Origin: CAVWQV01 sp963757115
GTDB taxonomy: Bacteria > Pseudomonadota > Alphaproteobacteria > Acetobacterales > Acetobacteraceae
Assembly: GCA_963757115.1 (NCBI GenBank)
Contig: CAVWQV010000015.1
Span: 124,001 to 188,000 of the forward strand
Direction: 5' to 3'
Length of the DNA stretch: 64,000 nt
In this document: positions 7,880 through 17,900 of the stretch, piece by piece
Layout of the letters: each line of letters opens with the position of its first letter
Position numbering within the stretch: position 1 is the first letter of the stretch
Made by a program: the position numbers and the translations under genes
The notes under the pieces: generated by a model
What the model saw: the letters and a program-made list of their open reading frames with translations, nothing else
What the model was told of the DNA's origin: nothing
Database searches by the model: none

Positions 7880-9223
7880 ATGATCAGCAAAATCCTGATC
7901 GCCAACCGCGGCGAGATCGCGCTTCGCATCCAGCGAACGTGCCGCGAGCTCGGCATCGCCACCGTCGCCGTCCATTCCACCGCGGACGCCGAGGCCATGC
8001 ATGTCCGTCTCGCCGACGAAAGCGTGTGCATCGGTCCCGCCGAGGCCCGCAATAGCTACCTCAACATCCACGCCATCCTTTCGGCCGCCAGCATCACCGG
8101 GGCGGATGCGATCCATCCCGGCTACGGCTTCCTCAGCGAGAATGCCGATTTCGCGGAGATGGTGGAGGCGCACGGTCTTGCCTTCATCGGCCCGGCTCCG
8201 GCGCATATCCGCATGATGGGCAACAAGGTTGCCGCCAAGGCCGCCATGGCCTCGCTCGGGGTGCCGCTGGTGCCGGGCTCGGACGGCGTGGTGCCCGACC
8301 TCGCGACGGCAAAGCGAGTCGCCGCCGAGATCGGCTATCCGTTGCTCGTCAAGGCCGCCGCCGGGGGCGGGGGACGGGGCATGAAGGTGGCGCTCGCACC
8401 GGACGACCTAGAGGAAGCGTTCCGTTTGGCGCGGGCCGAGGCGAGGGCAGCGTTCAGTAGTGATGCCGTCTACATCGAGAAATACCTCGACCGGCCGCGC
8501 CACATCGAGTTTCAGGTTGTAGCCGACGTGCATGGCGGCGTCGTCCATCTCGGGGAACGGGATTGCAGCCTTCAGCGGCGACACCAGAAGCTGCTGGAGG
8601 AAGCGGGTTCACCCGCGCTGACGCCGCGTGTGCGGGACGAGCTTGGCGCGAGCGTTACGGCGGCGCTGCGCCGGCTCGGCTACCGCAACGCCGGCACGCT
8701 CGAGTTTCTGTATCAGGACGGCCAATTCGCGTTCATCGAAATGAACACACGGTTGCAAGTAGAGCATCCCGTCACCGAAATGCTCTGCGGGATTGACCTT
8801 GTCCGCGAGCAGATCCGGGTCGCCGGCGGGGCCCCCCTCGGCTTCGCCCAGGCGGATGTGCGGTTCGACGGGCACGCGATCGAATGTCGCATCACGGCGG
8901 AAGATCCACACAGCTTCGCACCGTCTCCGGGCCGCGTCGTGGCCTATCATGCGCCGGGCGGGCTCGGCGTGCGGGTGGATTCGGCGCTGTACGCCGGATA
9001 CGTCGTCCCGCCGTATTACGACAGCATGGTAGCCAAGCTGATTGTTCACGCCCCGACACGGCCGGAAGCCATCGCGCGGCTTCGGCGATCGCTCGACGAG
9101 TTCGCCGTGGTTGGCATCTCGACCACCATCCCGCTGCATCGGCGCTTGGTCGATGACCCGGCGTTCATTGCCGGCGAATACACAATTCACTGGCTTGAAC
9201 GGTTCGTCGCCGAGCACATTTAG
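7880..9223 (+). CDS. accC: Acetyl-CoA carboxylase, biotin carboxylase subunit
   Basis: This 447-residue subunit carboxylates biotin on AccB using ATP and bicarbonate. The N-terminus ISKILIANRGEIALRI, the glycine-rich ATP loop AAAGGGGRGMKVA, the EKYLDRPRHIEFQV segment, ERDCSLQRRHQKLLEEA and the FIEMNTRLQVEHPVTE active-site strand are all present. Length and ends match the family. It lies three bases after accB in one operon with aroQ and, 41 bases later, aat. Confidence 0.97.
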   Translation: MISKILIANRGEIALRIQRTCRELGIATVAVHSTADAEAMHVRLADESVCIGPAEARNSYLNIHAILSAASITGADAIHPGYGFLSENADFAEMVEAHGLAFIGPAPAHIRMMGNKVAAKAAMASLGVPLVPGSDGVVPDLATAKRVAAEIGYPLLVKAAAGGGGRGMKVALAPDDLEEAFRLARAEARAAFSSDAVYIEKYLDRPRHIEFQVVADVHGGVVHLGERDCSLQRRHQKLLEEAGSPALTPRVRDELGASVTAALRRLGYRNAGTLEFLYQDGQFAFIEMNTRLQVEHPVTEMLCGIDLVREQIRVAGGAPLGFAQADVRFDGHAIECRITAEDPHSFAPSPGRVVAYHAPGGLGVRVDSALYAGYVVPPYYDSMVAKLIVHAPTRPEAIARLRRSLDEFAVVGISTTIPLHRRLVDDPAFIAGEYTIHWLERFVAEHI

Positions 9224-9264
9224 CGGCTGACGAGGGGCCAGGCATTCATAGGCGCAACGGATCG

Positions 9265-9948
9265 ATGTCACGGCGTGCCGTGGAAATCACGCCGGAACTG
9301 ATGCTGCGGGCCTATCGCCACGGCCTGTTTCCGATGGCAGAGACGCGGCGCGGGGATCGGCTCTACTGGCTGGACCCGGAACGGCGCGGCATCTTGCCGC
9401 TCGACCGCTTCCACCTCCCCCGCCGGCTGTTAAGGAAGGTGCTGTCGCCGCGATTCGTCGTATCGGCCGATCAGGATTTCGCGGCGACCCTCGCCGGGTG
9501 CGCCGCCGTCGCGCCCGGGCGCGAGGACACCTGGATCAATCCGCAGATCGAGCGGCTATTCGGCGAGCTGCACCGCCTCGGCTACGCGCACTCGGTGGAG
9601 TGCCGACAGGACGGGCGGCTGGTGGGTGGCCTCTATGGGGTGGTCCTCGGCGGCACGTTCTTCGGCGAAAGCATGTTCAGCACCGTGACAGACGCTTCCA
9701 AGATCGCGCTCGTGCATCTCGTGGCGCGGCTGCGCCTGGGCGGCTTCCGATTGCTGGATACCCAGTTCGTCACCACCCATCTCGCCCAGTTCGGCACCGA
9801 GGAGGTTCCGCGGGAGGATTACAAGTGTTTACTAGCCGCCGCCATCGAGGCGCCCGCATGCTGGATCACCTCACCCGAGCCCGAGGCGCTTGCGGCGGAA
9901 ATCCGCGCTCTGGCGGGTCAGACCGCAAGGGAGGAGGTGCGGCCGTGA
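9265..9948 (+). CDS. aat: Leucyl/phenylalanyl-tRNA-protein transferase
   Basis: This 227-residue transferase attaches Leu or Phe from tRNA to N-terminal Arg/Lys of proteins, marking them for ClpS/ClpAP. Conserved blocks are AYRHGLFPM, WLDPERRGILPL, TWINPQIERLFGELHRLGYAHSVE, GGLYGVVLGGTFFGESMFS and LLDTQFVTTHLAQFG. The length is normal for alphaproteobacteria. The stop overlaps the GTG of the next gene, so the accB-accC-aat operon probably continues to about 11449. Confidence 0.95.
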   Translation: MSRRAVEITPELMLRAYRHGLFPMAETRRGDRLYWLDPERRGILPLDRFHLPRRLLRKVLSPRFVVSADQDFAATLAGCAAVAPGREDTWINPQIERLFGELHRLGYAHSVECRQDGRLVGGLYGVVLGGTFFGESMFSTVTDASKIALVHLVARLRLGGFRLLDTQFVTTHLAQFGTEEVPREDYKCLLAAAIEAPACWITSPEPEALAAEIRALAGQTAREEVRP

Positions 9949-10562
9949 GGGGCGCGGCTACCATGCTGGCGGCTACCATGCTGATGGCGGCGTTGGCGGC
10001 GTCGCCACGGGCCGTGGCGGAGGAGCGACCCACCCTCTTCCCGACGCGGGACGCCACCATCGAATATCAGGTGCAAGGCAAGCCGAACCGGCCGCCGATG
10101 GCGGTTCGGGCGCATCTGAGCGCCAGCGGCCGCATCCGGGCCGACCCCGCCGACCTCGCAGGCTACCTGATCGTGGATCCTTCGGCGGCGCGGGCTATGG
10201 TCGTGATGCCGGAGCAGCACCTCGTCCTCGAATTTCCTTTCGATCAGAGCCCGGCGCGCGACCTCCTGCGTATCGCCGACCTGAAGTACGTCCGTCGCGG
10301 CGAGGCGAAGGTCGCTGGAGAACCCTGCACCGAGTGGGACGTGACGGCACCGCAAGGCAGGACGGCTCAGGCCTGCATCACTCGAGACGGCCTCGTGCTG
10401 CGCGGCGAGGGGCACGATCCGCGGTATGGCGGCGGCCGCATCGAGGCCGTCTCCGTCGTGTACGCCCCCCAGCCGAAGGCGCTGTTTCAGACACCGGAGA
10501 ACTATCAGCGCATTTCCATCCCCATGCTCCCCGGTTTGGCTGAGGGCGCCGCCCCGCGATGA
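9945..10562 (+). CDS. Secreted protein of unknown function (DUF4412-like)
   Basis: The 205-residue product starts at GTG 9945, preceded by AAGGGAGGAGG and overlapping the aat stop. An N-terminal signal peptide is clear (MRGAATMLAATMLMAALAAS, then AVAEE). The mature part is a beta-rich periplasmic-type domain (VMPEQHLVLEFPF, CTEWDVTAPQGRTAQACI) with two cysteines. The pattern resembles DUF4412-like proteins, but the assignment is tentative. The stop overlaps the start of the downstream haem membrane protein (ATGA), hinting at a shared role in the envelope. Confidence 0.65.
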   Translation: MRGAATMLAATMLMAALAASPRAVAEERPTLFPTRDATIEYQVQGKPNRPPMAVRAHLSASGRIRADPADLAGYLIVDPSAARAMVVMPEQHLVLEFPFDQSPARDLLRIADLKYVRRGEAKVAGEPCTEWDVTAPQGRTAQACITRDGLVLRGEGHDPRYGGGRIEAVSVVYAPQPKALFQTPENYQRISIPMLPGLAEGAAPR

Positions 10563-11449
10563 GCCAAGCGGCACGGGCGCGCAGATCGCCGCCGTCGCCG
10601 GGCCGGCGCCGCGTCAAGCGACCGTGGCGCGATCGGGCGGGCAGGCTGTCGCCGTTCAAACTGGCCGTGTTCGCTTGTCTCTTCCTGCCCGGCGCAGTGC
10701 TGGCGGTGCAGCTCGCCACGCATAGCCTGGGCGCTCGCGAGCTGAATGCCCTGATCCACTGGACCGGGCTTTGGACGATCCGCTTCGCCCTCATCTCGCT
10801 CGCCATCACGCCGCTGCGCGCGGTGCTCGATTGGCCCAACCTGCCCGTCGTGCGACGCATGGTCGGCGTCACCGCGATGGTTTACGGCCTCACACACCTG
10901 ACGCTTTATGTGATCGATCAGGACGGGCGACTGCTTCACGTCGGCGGGGAAATAATCCACCGATTCTACCTGACCGTGGGGTTCGTGGCGTTGCTCGGAC
11001 TGATCGCGCTCGGCGTCACCTCGACGGACGCTTCCGTGCGCCGGATGGGCAAGCGTTGGAAGCAGCTGCACCGGCTGATCTACCCCATCGGCTTGCTGGC
11101 GGTGTTCCATGCCGCGCTGCAATCTAAGGCGAACGTGGGCGAAGCCATCCTGATGGCAGGCCTGCTGGTGTGGCTGCTGCTGTGGCGCCTGCTGCCGGCC
11201 GGAGCGCAGCGCCATCCGGCGCCTCTGCTCGCCATCGCCGGCTTCGCCTGCAGCGCCACCGCCGGGATCGAGTATGCGTGGTACGCCGTCGCGACCCACA
11301 TTCCTGCGAGCCGGGTGTTCGCGGCGAACTTCGTAGTCGATTGGGAGGACGGTTTACGCCCGGCACACTGGGTTCTCGCGACCACGCTCGCTGTGGCGAT
11401 CGCCGCCGCCGTGCGGCGAAGGCCGAGCGCGATGCCCCGGGCGGCTTAA
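10559..11449 (+). CDS. Ferric-reductase-like haem membrane protein, YedZ/MsrQ type
   Basis: This 296-residue inner-membrane protein has six or more hydrophobic spans and the histidine-bearing segments of the YedZ/MsrQ family (TGLWTIRFALISLAITPLR, VYGLTHLTLYVIDQ, WKQLHRLIYPIGLLAVFHA). MsrQ passes electrons from quinol to the periplasmic methionine-sulphoxide reductase MsrP. No msrP is present nearby, and the protein is longer than typical MsrQ (about 200 residues), with extra C-terminal spans. Its partner could instead be the secreted protein encoded just upstream. The family is fairly sure; the role is not. Confidence 0.75.
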   Translation: MSQAARARRSPPSPGRRRVKRPWRDRAGRLSPFKLAVFACLFLPGAVLAVQLATHSLGARELNALIHWTGLWTIRFALISLAITPLRAVLDWPNLPVVRRMVGVTAMVYGLTHLTLYVIDQDGRLLHVGGEIIHRFYLTVGFVALLGLIALGVTSTDASVRRMGKRWKQLHRLIYPIGLLAVFHAALQSKANVGEAILMAGLLVWLLLWRLLPAGAQRHPAPLLAIAGFACSATAGIEYAWYAVATHIPASRVFAANFVVDWEDGLRPAHWVLATTLAVAIAAAVRRRPSAMPRAA

Positions 11450-11563
11450 GCCCCGTCTCATCATTGCCGGAACCGGCCGGCACATCGGTCTCCTATCCAC
11501 CTCGCTCCGACGAAGAACCGGTGCGCGGGTCAAGCCCGCGCACGACGACAAGGTGGCGTTCGG

Positions 11564-12031
11564 TCAGCCCAGGGACTTGGCCGCCTCCATGACCGCGGCG
11601 GCGTGGCCGTCAACCTTCACCTTGCGCCAGATCCTCGCCACCTTGCCCTCGGCGTCGATCAGGAACGTCGCGCGGTCCAGTCCCATGTATTTCTTGCCAT
11701 ACATCGATTTCTCGACCCACGTGCCGTAGGCATCCGACACGTCGCCCGTCGCGTCGGAGGCCAGCGGAAAGGTCAGCGAGTATTTGGCGGCGAACTTTTC
11801 GATCGGAGGCATTGCGTCGCGCGACACCCCGATCACGTCGAGGCCGATCTTGCCGAGCTGCGGCAAGGCTTCCTGGAATGCGCACGCCTCCTTGGTGCAG
11901 CCCGGCGTGTCGGCCTTGGGGTAGAAGTAGAGCACGAACGGCTTGCCCGCCATTGCCCCCAGACTGGCCGTCCGGCCTCCGGTTGCCGGCATCTCAAACG
12001 CCGGTGCTTGATCGCCTTCCGCCAAGCTCAT
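11564..12031 (-). CDS. bcp: Thioredoxin-dependent thiol peroxidase, Bcp/PrxQ family
   Basis: This 155-residue peroxiredoxin reduces peroxides in the cytosol. The motif TPGCTKEAC places the peroxidatic cysteine at C45 and the resolving cysteine at C50, the hallmark of the Bcp subgroup. VLYFYPKADTPG and the GLDRATFLIDAEGKV strand are typical. The length is complete. The start overlaps the stop of glnE by four bases (ATGA), so it is translated from the same transcript as glnE. Confidence 0.95.
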   Translation of the reverse strand: MSLAEGDQAPAFEMPATGGRTASLGAMAGKPFVLYFYPKADTPGCTKEACAFQEALPQLGKIGLDVIGVSRDAMPPIEKFAAKYSLTFPLASDATGDVSDAYGTWVEKSMYGKKYMGLDRATFLIDAEGKVARIWRKVKVDGHAAAVMEAAKSLG

Positions 12032-14964
12032 GCTTCGATCTCCCCCACGTGTCGGATGAATGCCGCGCGCACCTCGCGCGCCGTTTGTTCCATGGTGGTA
12101 CGGAGTGCCGCGAAATCAACCGACCGCGTCGCACGGAGCAAGGCGTGCAGCGAGGCTTCCGGCAGCACCGCGGGCGGCCGGGGGCCGGCGGTGATGCGCA
12201 ACAATCCTTGGATAGTTCGCCAAAGATGATCCGCCTCGATCAGCCGCTCCGCATCCGGGCGCGGTAGCACGCCCGCGTCCGCCAATCGTCCCAAGGCGAC
12301 GCGCGTGGTCGGATCGCAAACCCCGGGTTCCGATCGGGCATGGACCAGTTGCAGGGCTTGCGCGATGAACTCGACCTCCATCTGGCCGCCCGCGCGATGC
12401 TTGACGTCCCACATGTCTTTTGGCGGCAGATCGCGCGCCAGGCGCGCGCGCATGGCCGCGGCGTCGCCGAGTATGCGGCCCGGCTCCGCTGCTCCGGTCA
12501 ACGCCTCAGCGATCGCGGCATCGACGCGGGGTGCTAGGCCGCCCACCCCGGCCACCACGCGCGCACGGGTGAGGGCCATTCGCTCCCAGGTCCAGGCGCT
12601 TTCGGCGTGATAGCGGCGGAACGCAGGGAGGAAGACGGCCACCGGTCCCTGACGGCCCGACGGCCTGAGCCGCATGTCGACCTGGGCGAGCGGGCCATCG
12701 GCGCCGGGCGCGGTCAGCGCGGCGACGAACGCCTGGACCGCGCGGATAAACCACTGACTGGCCGGCATGACGCGGGCGCCGTGGCTTTCCGTCACGTCCG
12801 GCGGATGATCGTACACCAACAGGAGGTCAAGGTCGGAGCCGGCCATCATCTCCCGCCCGCCCGCCTTGCCGAGCGTCACCACGCTGATCTCCCCGCCACG
12901 GACCTGCCCGTGACGCTCGGAGAAGTCGCGGAGCACGCGGGGAAGCAAGGCAACCAGGACGGCCTCGGCCAACTCGGTGCGCTGGAGCCCCGCGGCATCC
13001 GCGTCGAGCCGGCCTTCCATGGTGGCAACCGACAGGGCGAAATCCTGCTCGCGGACCGCGCGGCGGATAATCTCGATGGTTTCCTCGAGCTGCCGGGCGC
13101 CAGCCAGCCGCGCGCTGAGCAGTTCGGCCGCGTTCGGCGGTTCCTCGGGCGCAAGCAGGCCTTCGATCGAGGCCGGATAACGGGCGAGATGGTCGGCGAG
13201 GCCAGGGGCCGCCCCCAGCACGTCCGAAAGCCGCTGCAGCAGCGCCGGATTGCGCTCGATCATGGAGAGAAGCTGCACGCCCGCGGGGAGAGCGGCTAGC
13301 AGCGCCTGAAAGCGGCCGAACGCGACATCTGGCTGCGGTGCCCGGCCAAGCGCCGCCAGCACGCCCGGCAGCAATCGCCGCATCAGCGCCCGGGCGCGCT
13401 CCGACCTGAACGCTCGCTCCCGCCCCGCTTGCCAGCCCCGCACCGCGGCGGTGATCCGGCTGAGATCGGCGAACCCCATCTCCCGCAAGGTGGCCGCGGT
13501 CGCCTCGGGCGGTTCGTCCACACCGGAGAAATCGAGCCCCGCTGGCTCGGGCACGCCGGTCGGCAAATCCGGGACAAGCTCGAACACCTCGGCATAGCGG
13601 GCGCGGACGCGGTTGAGATGGTCGAGCAAGGTGGTGGCTAGCTCCGCGACATCAGCGAACCCCAGGAACAGCGCAAGCCGCATCAGCCCGTCGGCGCTGG
13701 TCGGCAGCACGTGGGTTTGGCGATCGTCGATCATTTGCAGGCGGTGCTCGGCCGTGCGGAGGAACCGGTAGGCCTCAGCGAGCTCGTCCGCCGCGGCACT
13801 GGTCAGGTGGCCAGCCTGGGCAAGCAATCGCAGGGCATCGAGCGTCGTCGAAACCCGCAGCGCCGGGTCGCGTCCGCCCCAGACGAGCTGGAGGGTTTGT
13901 GCGAGGAACTCGATCTCCCGGATGCCACCTTCCCCGAGCTTGAGATTATGGCCGGCGACGCGCGCCACGGCATCGCGCCCATCGGCAAGGGCGCCGCCCT
14001 TGTGCGCGTTGATTCGCTGCTTCATCGCGTGAATGTCCGCGACGGCCGCGAAGTCGAGCCCGCGACGCCAAACGAACGGCCGGATGGCTTGCAGGAATGC
14101 GGCCCCCGTCGCGAGGTCGCCCGCGATGGGCCGCGCCTTGATCATCGCCGCGCGTTCCCAGTTCTGGCCCATGCTTTCGTAGTAACCGACGGCGCCGGGC
14201 AACGAGACGGCCGGAGAGGTCGCGGCGGGATCGGGACGCAGCCGCAGATCGGTGCGGAACACGTAGCCTTCGGCGTCGCGCCGATCCATCAGCAACACGA
14301 GGTCGCGCGCGATCCGCACGAAGCACGCCCCAAGACCGCCCGCCTCGCCCGTGTATACTCCCGCTTCGGGATCGTACAGCAGGACGAGGTCGACATCGCT
14401 CGAGTAGTTCAGTTCGCGCGCGCCGAGCTTGCCCATGCCCAGCACCGTGAAGCCGCTGCATTTGGCGGGGTCTGCGGGATCGGGGAGGTTGAGCGTCCCC
14501 GCGTCATGGGCGGTGCGCAGGAGGTGCGCCACGGCGAGGCCGAGCGCTGCTTCCGCGTAATCGCTCAGCGCCGCCGTCACGTCCTCGAGCGACCACAGGC
14601 CACCGATGTCGGCGAGCGCGCTCGCCAGCGCGACGCGCCGCTTGCCGGCCCGCAAAACCGACGCGATCACCCGGCGGGGCGCAGTCGGCGGATGCGACCG
14701 AGCCTGCTCGATCGCGCCTTCCACAACGGAACCCGGTCCGTTCGCGAAACATGCCTGCAGCGCTTCGGCTTCACGGACCGCGAGTTCAGCGAGGTAGGGG
14801 GAGTTGCCGCCGATCGCCTCCAGCATGGGCCGGAACCCGGGCCGGGCCAGGAGCGCGGAGGTCGTGTTCTTCACCGCCGTGAAATGGGCAACGAGCCGCG
14901 CGGCGGCCGCGTGATCGAACGGGCGAGGCCAAGCCGTCACCGATGCGAGGGAACGCGCCACCAT
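12028..14964 (-). CDS. glnE: Bifunctional glutamine synthetase adenylyltransferase/deadenylylase
   Basis: This 978-residue enzyme adds and removes AMP on glutamine synthetase under control of PII. It has two nucleotidyltransferase domains, each with a metal-binding signature: GSDVDLVLLYDPE in the N-terminal deadenylylase half and GSDLDLLLVYDHP in the C-terminal adenylylase half. LGMGKLGARELNYSSDVD precedes the first. The reading frame is intact over nearly 3 kb. The start at 14964 lies only 17 bases from the divergent start of the AsmA-like gene, so the promoters must overlap coding sequence or one start is misplaced. Confidence 0.95.
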   Translation of the reverse strand: MVARSLASVTAWPRPFDHAAAARLVAHFTAVKNTTSALLARPGFRPMLEAIGGNSPYLAELAVREAEALQACFANGPGSVVEGAIEQARSHPPTAPRRVIASVLRAGKRRVALASALADIGGLWSLEDVTAALSDYAEAALGLAVAHLLRTAHDAGTLNLPDPADPAKCSGFTVLGMGKLGARELNYSSDVDLVLLYDPEAGVYTGEAGGLGACFVRIARDLVLLMDRRDAEGYVFRTDLRLRPDPAATSPAVSLPGAVGYYESMGQNWERAAMIKARPIAGDLATGAAFLQAIRPFVWRRGLDFAAVADIHAMKQRINAHKGGALADGRDAVARVAGHNLKLGEGGIREIEFLAQTLQLVWGGRDPALRVSTTLDALRLLAQAGHLTSAAADELAEAYRFLRTAEHRLQMIDDRQTHVLPTSADGLMRLALFLGFADVAELATTLLDHLNRVRARYAEVFELVPDLPTGVPEPAGLDFSGVDEPPEATAATLREMGFADLSRITAAVRGWQAGRERAFRSERARALMRRLLPGVLAALGRAPQPDVAFGRFQALLAALPAGVQLLSMIERNPALLQRLSDVLGAAPGLADHLARYPASIEGLLAPEEPPNAAELLSARLAGARQLEETIEIIRRAVREQDFALSVATMEGRLDADAAGLQRTELAEAVLVALLPRVLRDFSERHGQVRGGEISVVTLGKAGGREMMAGSDLDLLLVYDHPPDVTESHGARVMPASQWFIRAVQAFVAALTAPGADGPLAQVDMRLRPSGRQGPVAVFLPAFRRYHAESAWTWERMALTRARVVAGVGGLAPRVDAAIAEALTGAAEPGRILGDAAAMRARLARDLPPKDMWDVKHRAGGQMEVEFIAQALQLVHARSEPGVCDPTTRVALGRLADAGVLPRPDAERLIEADHLWRTIQGLLRITAGPRPPAVLPEASLHALLRATRSVDFAALRTTMEQTAREVRAAFIRHVGEIEA

Positions 14965-14981
14965 GCGAGCGAAGGCTGGCC

Positions 14982-17900
14982 ATGCGAAGCCTGAACGGTC
15001 AAGCGGCGCGGGTCGCCGGCCGCTGCGCTCACGGGATGCTGGTCCTCGTCGTGATGGCCGCCGTGCTCACGGCCGCGGTATTCGCCGTTTTCGCGTGGCG
15101 ATTGTCACAGGGACCGTTGGATGTCCCCTGGCTCGCTCACCGGCTCGAAGCGGCCGCCGAGAATGACGCGACGCCGATCCGGCTCTCCATCGGCTCGGCG
15201 GCGATCGCCTGGGAAGGGTGGCGGCGCGGCCTCGACATGCCGCTCGACATCCGGCTCGCCGACGTCAGAGCATCCGACGCGGCCGGGGTACCGATCGCCG
15301 AGATCCCGCACGGCTTCGTCGCGCTGTCGGTGCGGGCGCTGCTGCTAGGGCGGCTGCGACCGCGCAGCCTGGAACTCGACGATGTACGGCTTCAATTGGC
15401 ACGAGCGGCAGACGGGGCGATCGGCCTTGACGACGGCAGCCCGGCGCCGCTCAAGGCGGCGGCACCCGCGGCGTCCGGGGTGCCGGCATGGCAGCGCTTG
15501 GTCGCAGAGTTCGCGAGCCCCGCGGGCGGCGACCGGGCCGATCTCCGTCGCTCCATCGTCGCCCAGCTCCGGCGGCTGCACGTCAGGAATGCGTCGATCT
15601 TTGTCGCCGACCGGCAGCTCGGGACGAATTGGCAGCTGTCGAAGCTGACGCTGGAGCTGGCCCGATCGCCCCGAGGCGGGGTTTCAGGGCAGGGCGACGC
15701 AGAGATCGCGGTCGCCGATCAGCGCATCAGTTTCCGGATGTCGGCTGCGCTAGCGCCCGGGGGAACACAGACGCGGCTCAATGCGAGCCTCGGCCCGGTC
15801 CAGCCAGCCGCGCTGGCTCGGGCGGCTCCGAAGTTGGCACCCCTGGCCGCGATGGATGCGCCGGTGTCGCTAACCGCAAGTGCCGAGCTAGGCCCGGAAC
15901 TCGCCGTCCAGTCGGCCGCGCTCGACGCGCTGGCGGAGGCGGGCCGGATGCGCCTCGGCTCGTCCGATCTGCAGCTCTCCGGCGCCACGTTGAGCATGGA
16001 AGCGCGCCCGGACCACGTGACGGTTCGCAAGCTCGGCTTCGGGCTGCGGGCGCGGGACGGCGGCCCGCTGTCGCAGGTCCAAGCGCACGGCGAAGGCCAG
16101 CGGACGGACCAATCGCTGCAGGCCAATTTCACGCTTGAACTGGATCAGGCCGCCTTCGCCGACCTTCCCGTGCTCTGGCCCGAAGGCACCGGCGGCGGCG
16201 CGCGCGCATGGATCGCGGCGAACATTTCATCCGGCACGGCCCGCAATGCGCACGTGGAAGTGCAGGTCGCGGGTCCGCCCGATCTATCCTCCATCACCCT
16301 GACCCGCAGCACCGGCACGGTTTCGGGCGAGGACCTCACGATCTGGTGGCTCCGGCCGGTGCCACCGATCGAGCGCGCGCAAGCAAAGCTGCAGATCCTC
16401 GACCCCGACACGCTCGAGATCATCGCCGACAGCGGCCTGCAGGGCACCGACGCGACGCACGCGCCGCTGGCTATCCGGGGCGGCAAGGTCAGGATCACCG
16501 GGATCGAGCGACCGCACCAGTTCGCGGTCATCGATGCCCAGAGCTCCGGCGGCCTCGCCGACGCGTTCGCGCTGCTCCGCCAGCCGCGGCTTCATCTGCT
16601 CGACAAGCATCCTGTCCCCGGGCGCGATCCGAGTGGTCAGGCAAGCGTGAGAATGCGCGTGCAGCTGCCGCTCGAGGAGACGGTCAAGATCGACGACGTG
16701 GTGATACATGCGCAGGGCCGACTGACGGACGCGCATCTGACTGACCTTGTGGTCGGCCGCGACCTCGACGCCGGCAAGCTCGACTTCGACGCGACCAACG
16801 ACGGCCTCAAGATCGGCGGTGATGCGCTACTGGCCGGGATCGCCACGCAGCTCGCCGTCGAGATGGATTTCCGCGCGGGGCCGCCCTCGCAAATCGTACA
16901 GAAGGTCACGGCGTCGGGACGGGCGACCGCACGGCAGATGGCGGCAGCCGGCGTCGATCCGGGACCATTGCTGTCCGGGGCGGGCGACCTCAAAGCGGTG
17001 TTGACCGAACGGCGGGACGGCAAAGGGGTCGTGCAAACCGACGCCGATCTGACGGAAGCTGAACTGAGCGCCGCGCCGATCGGCTGGCGCAAACCGGCGG
17101 GCAGTCCAGCCCATCTGTCCGCTAAAATCTCGCTCGACCACGACCGGCTCACCGCGATCGACAAGCTCTCTCTGGAGGGCAAAGACGTTACGGTGCAAGG
17201 CGGGGCGGAGGCGGTAGCCGGGCGTGTCGCCCTGCTGCGCTTCGATCGTCTGAAGATGGGGCGGACACAAGCGCAGGGCACCGTGCGCTTCCCCAACCCG
17301 GACGGGCAGCAACCCATCGCGGCCACGTTCAGCGGGCCCGCGATCGACCTTTCCGCAATCTCGACGCACCGGCGTCCGCCGTCCACAACGGCCACTGATC
17401 CGACTTCTCCGGCAGCCGCTCTACACCCCTGGTCGCTGGATGCGAGGTTCGAGCGCGCATTCATGGCAGGCGGCCACGATTGGCAGGGACTCGTCGCCAG
17501 CGCGCTCAACGACGGAAAACTGTTCGCGCGGCTTTCGCTTAACGGTCAGACGAGCCCGGGGCAGCCGTTCCGGTTCGACCTTACTCCCGGCACCAGTAGG
17601 CGCGAGCTAACCGCGACCGCTTCCGACACGGGCGCACTGTTCGCCGGTCTCGACCTCACGAGCACGATGCGGGGTGGCCGGCTCACTTTGACCGGCGGCT
17701 ACGACGATACCCGCACAGACCATCCCCTGTCCGGCACGGCCGAGATCACCGGGTTCCGTGTGCACGACCCGCACGGGCTCGGACGCTTGCTCCAGGCAAT
17801 GAGCTTGTACGGGCTGGTGCAGGCGGCGAGCGGACCGGGGCTTGGGTTCACCCGGCTGATCGCGCCGTTCACGCTCACCGACACCGCTCTCGAGCTCGGC

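Noticed and set aside
13711..14994. A 427-codon open frame opposite glnE
   Set aside because: Antisense to a well-conserved gene; no independent signal.
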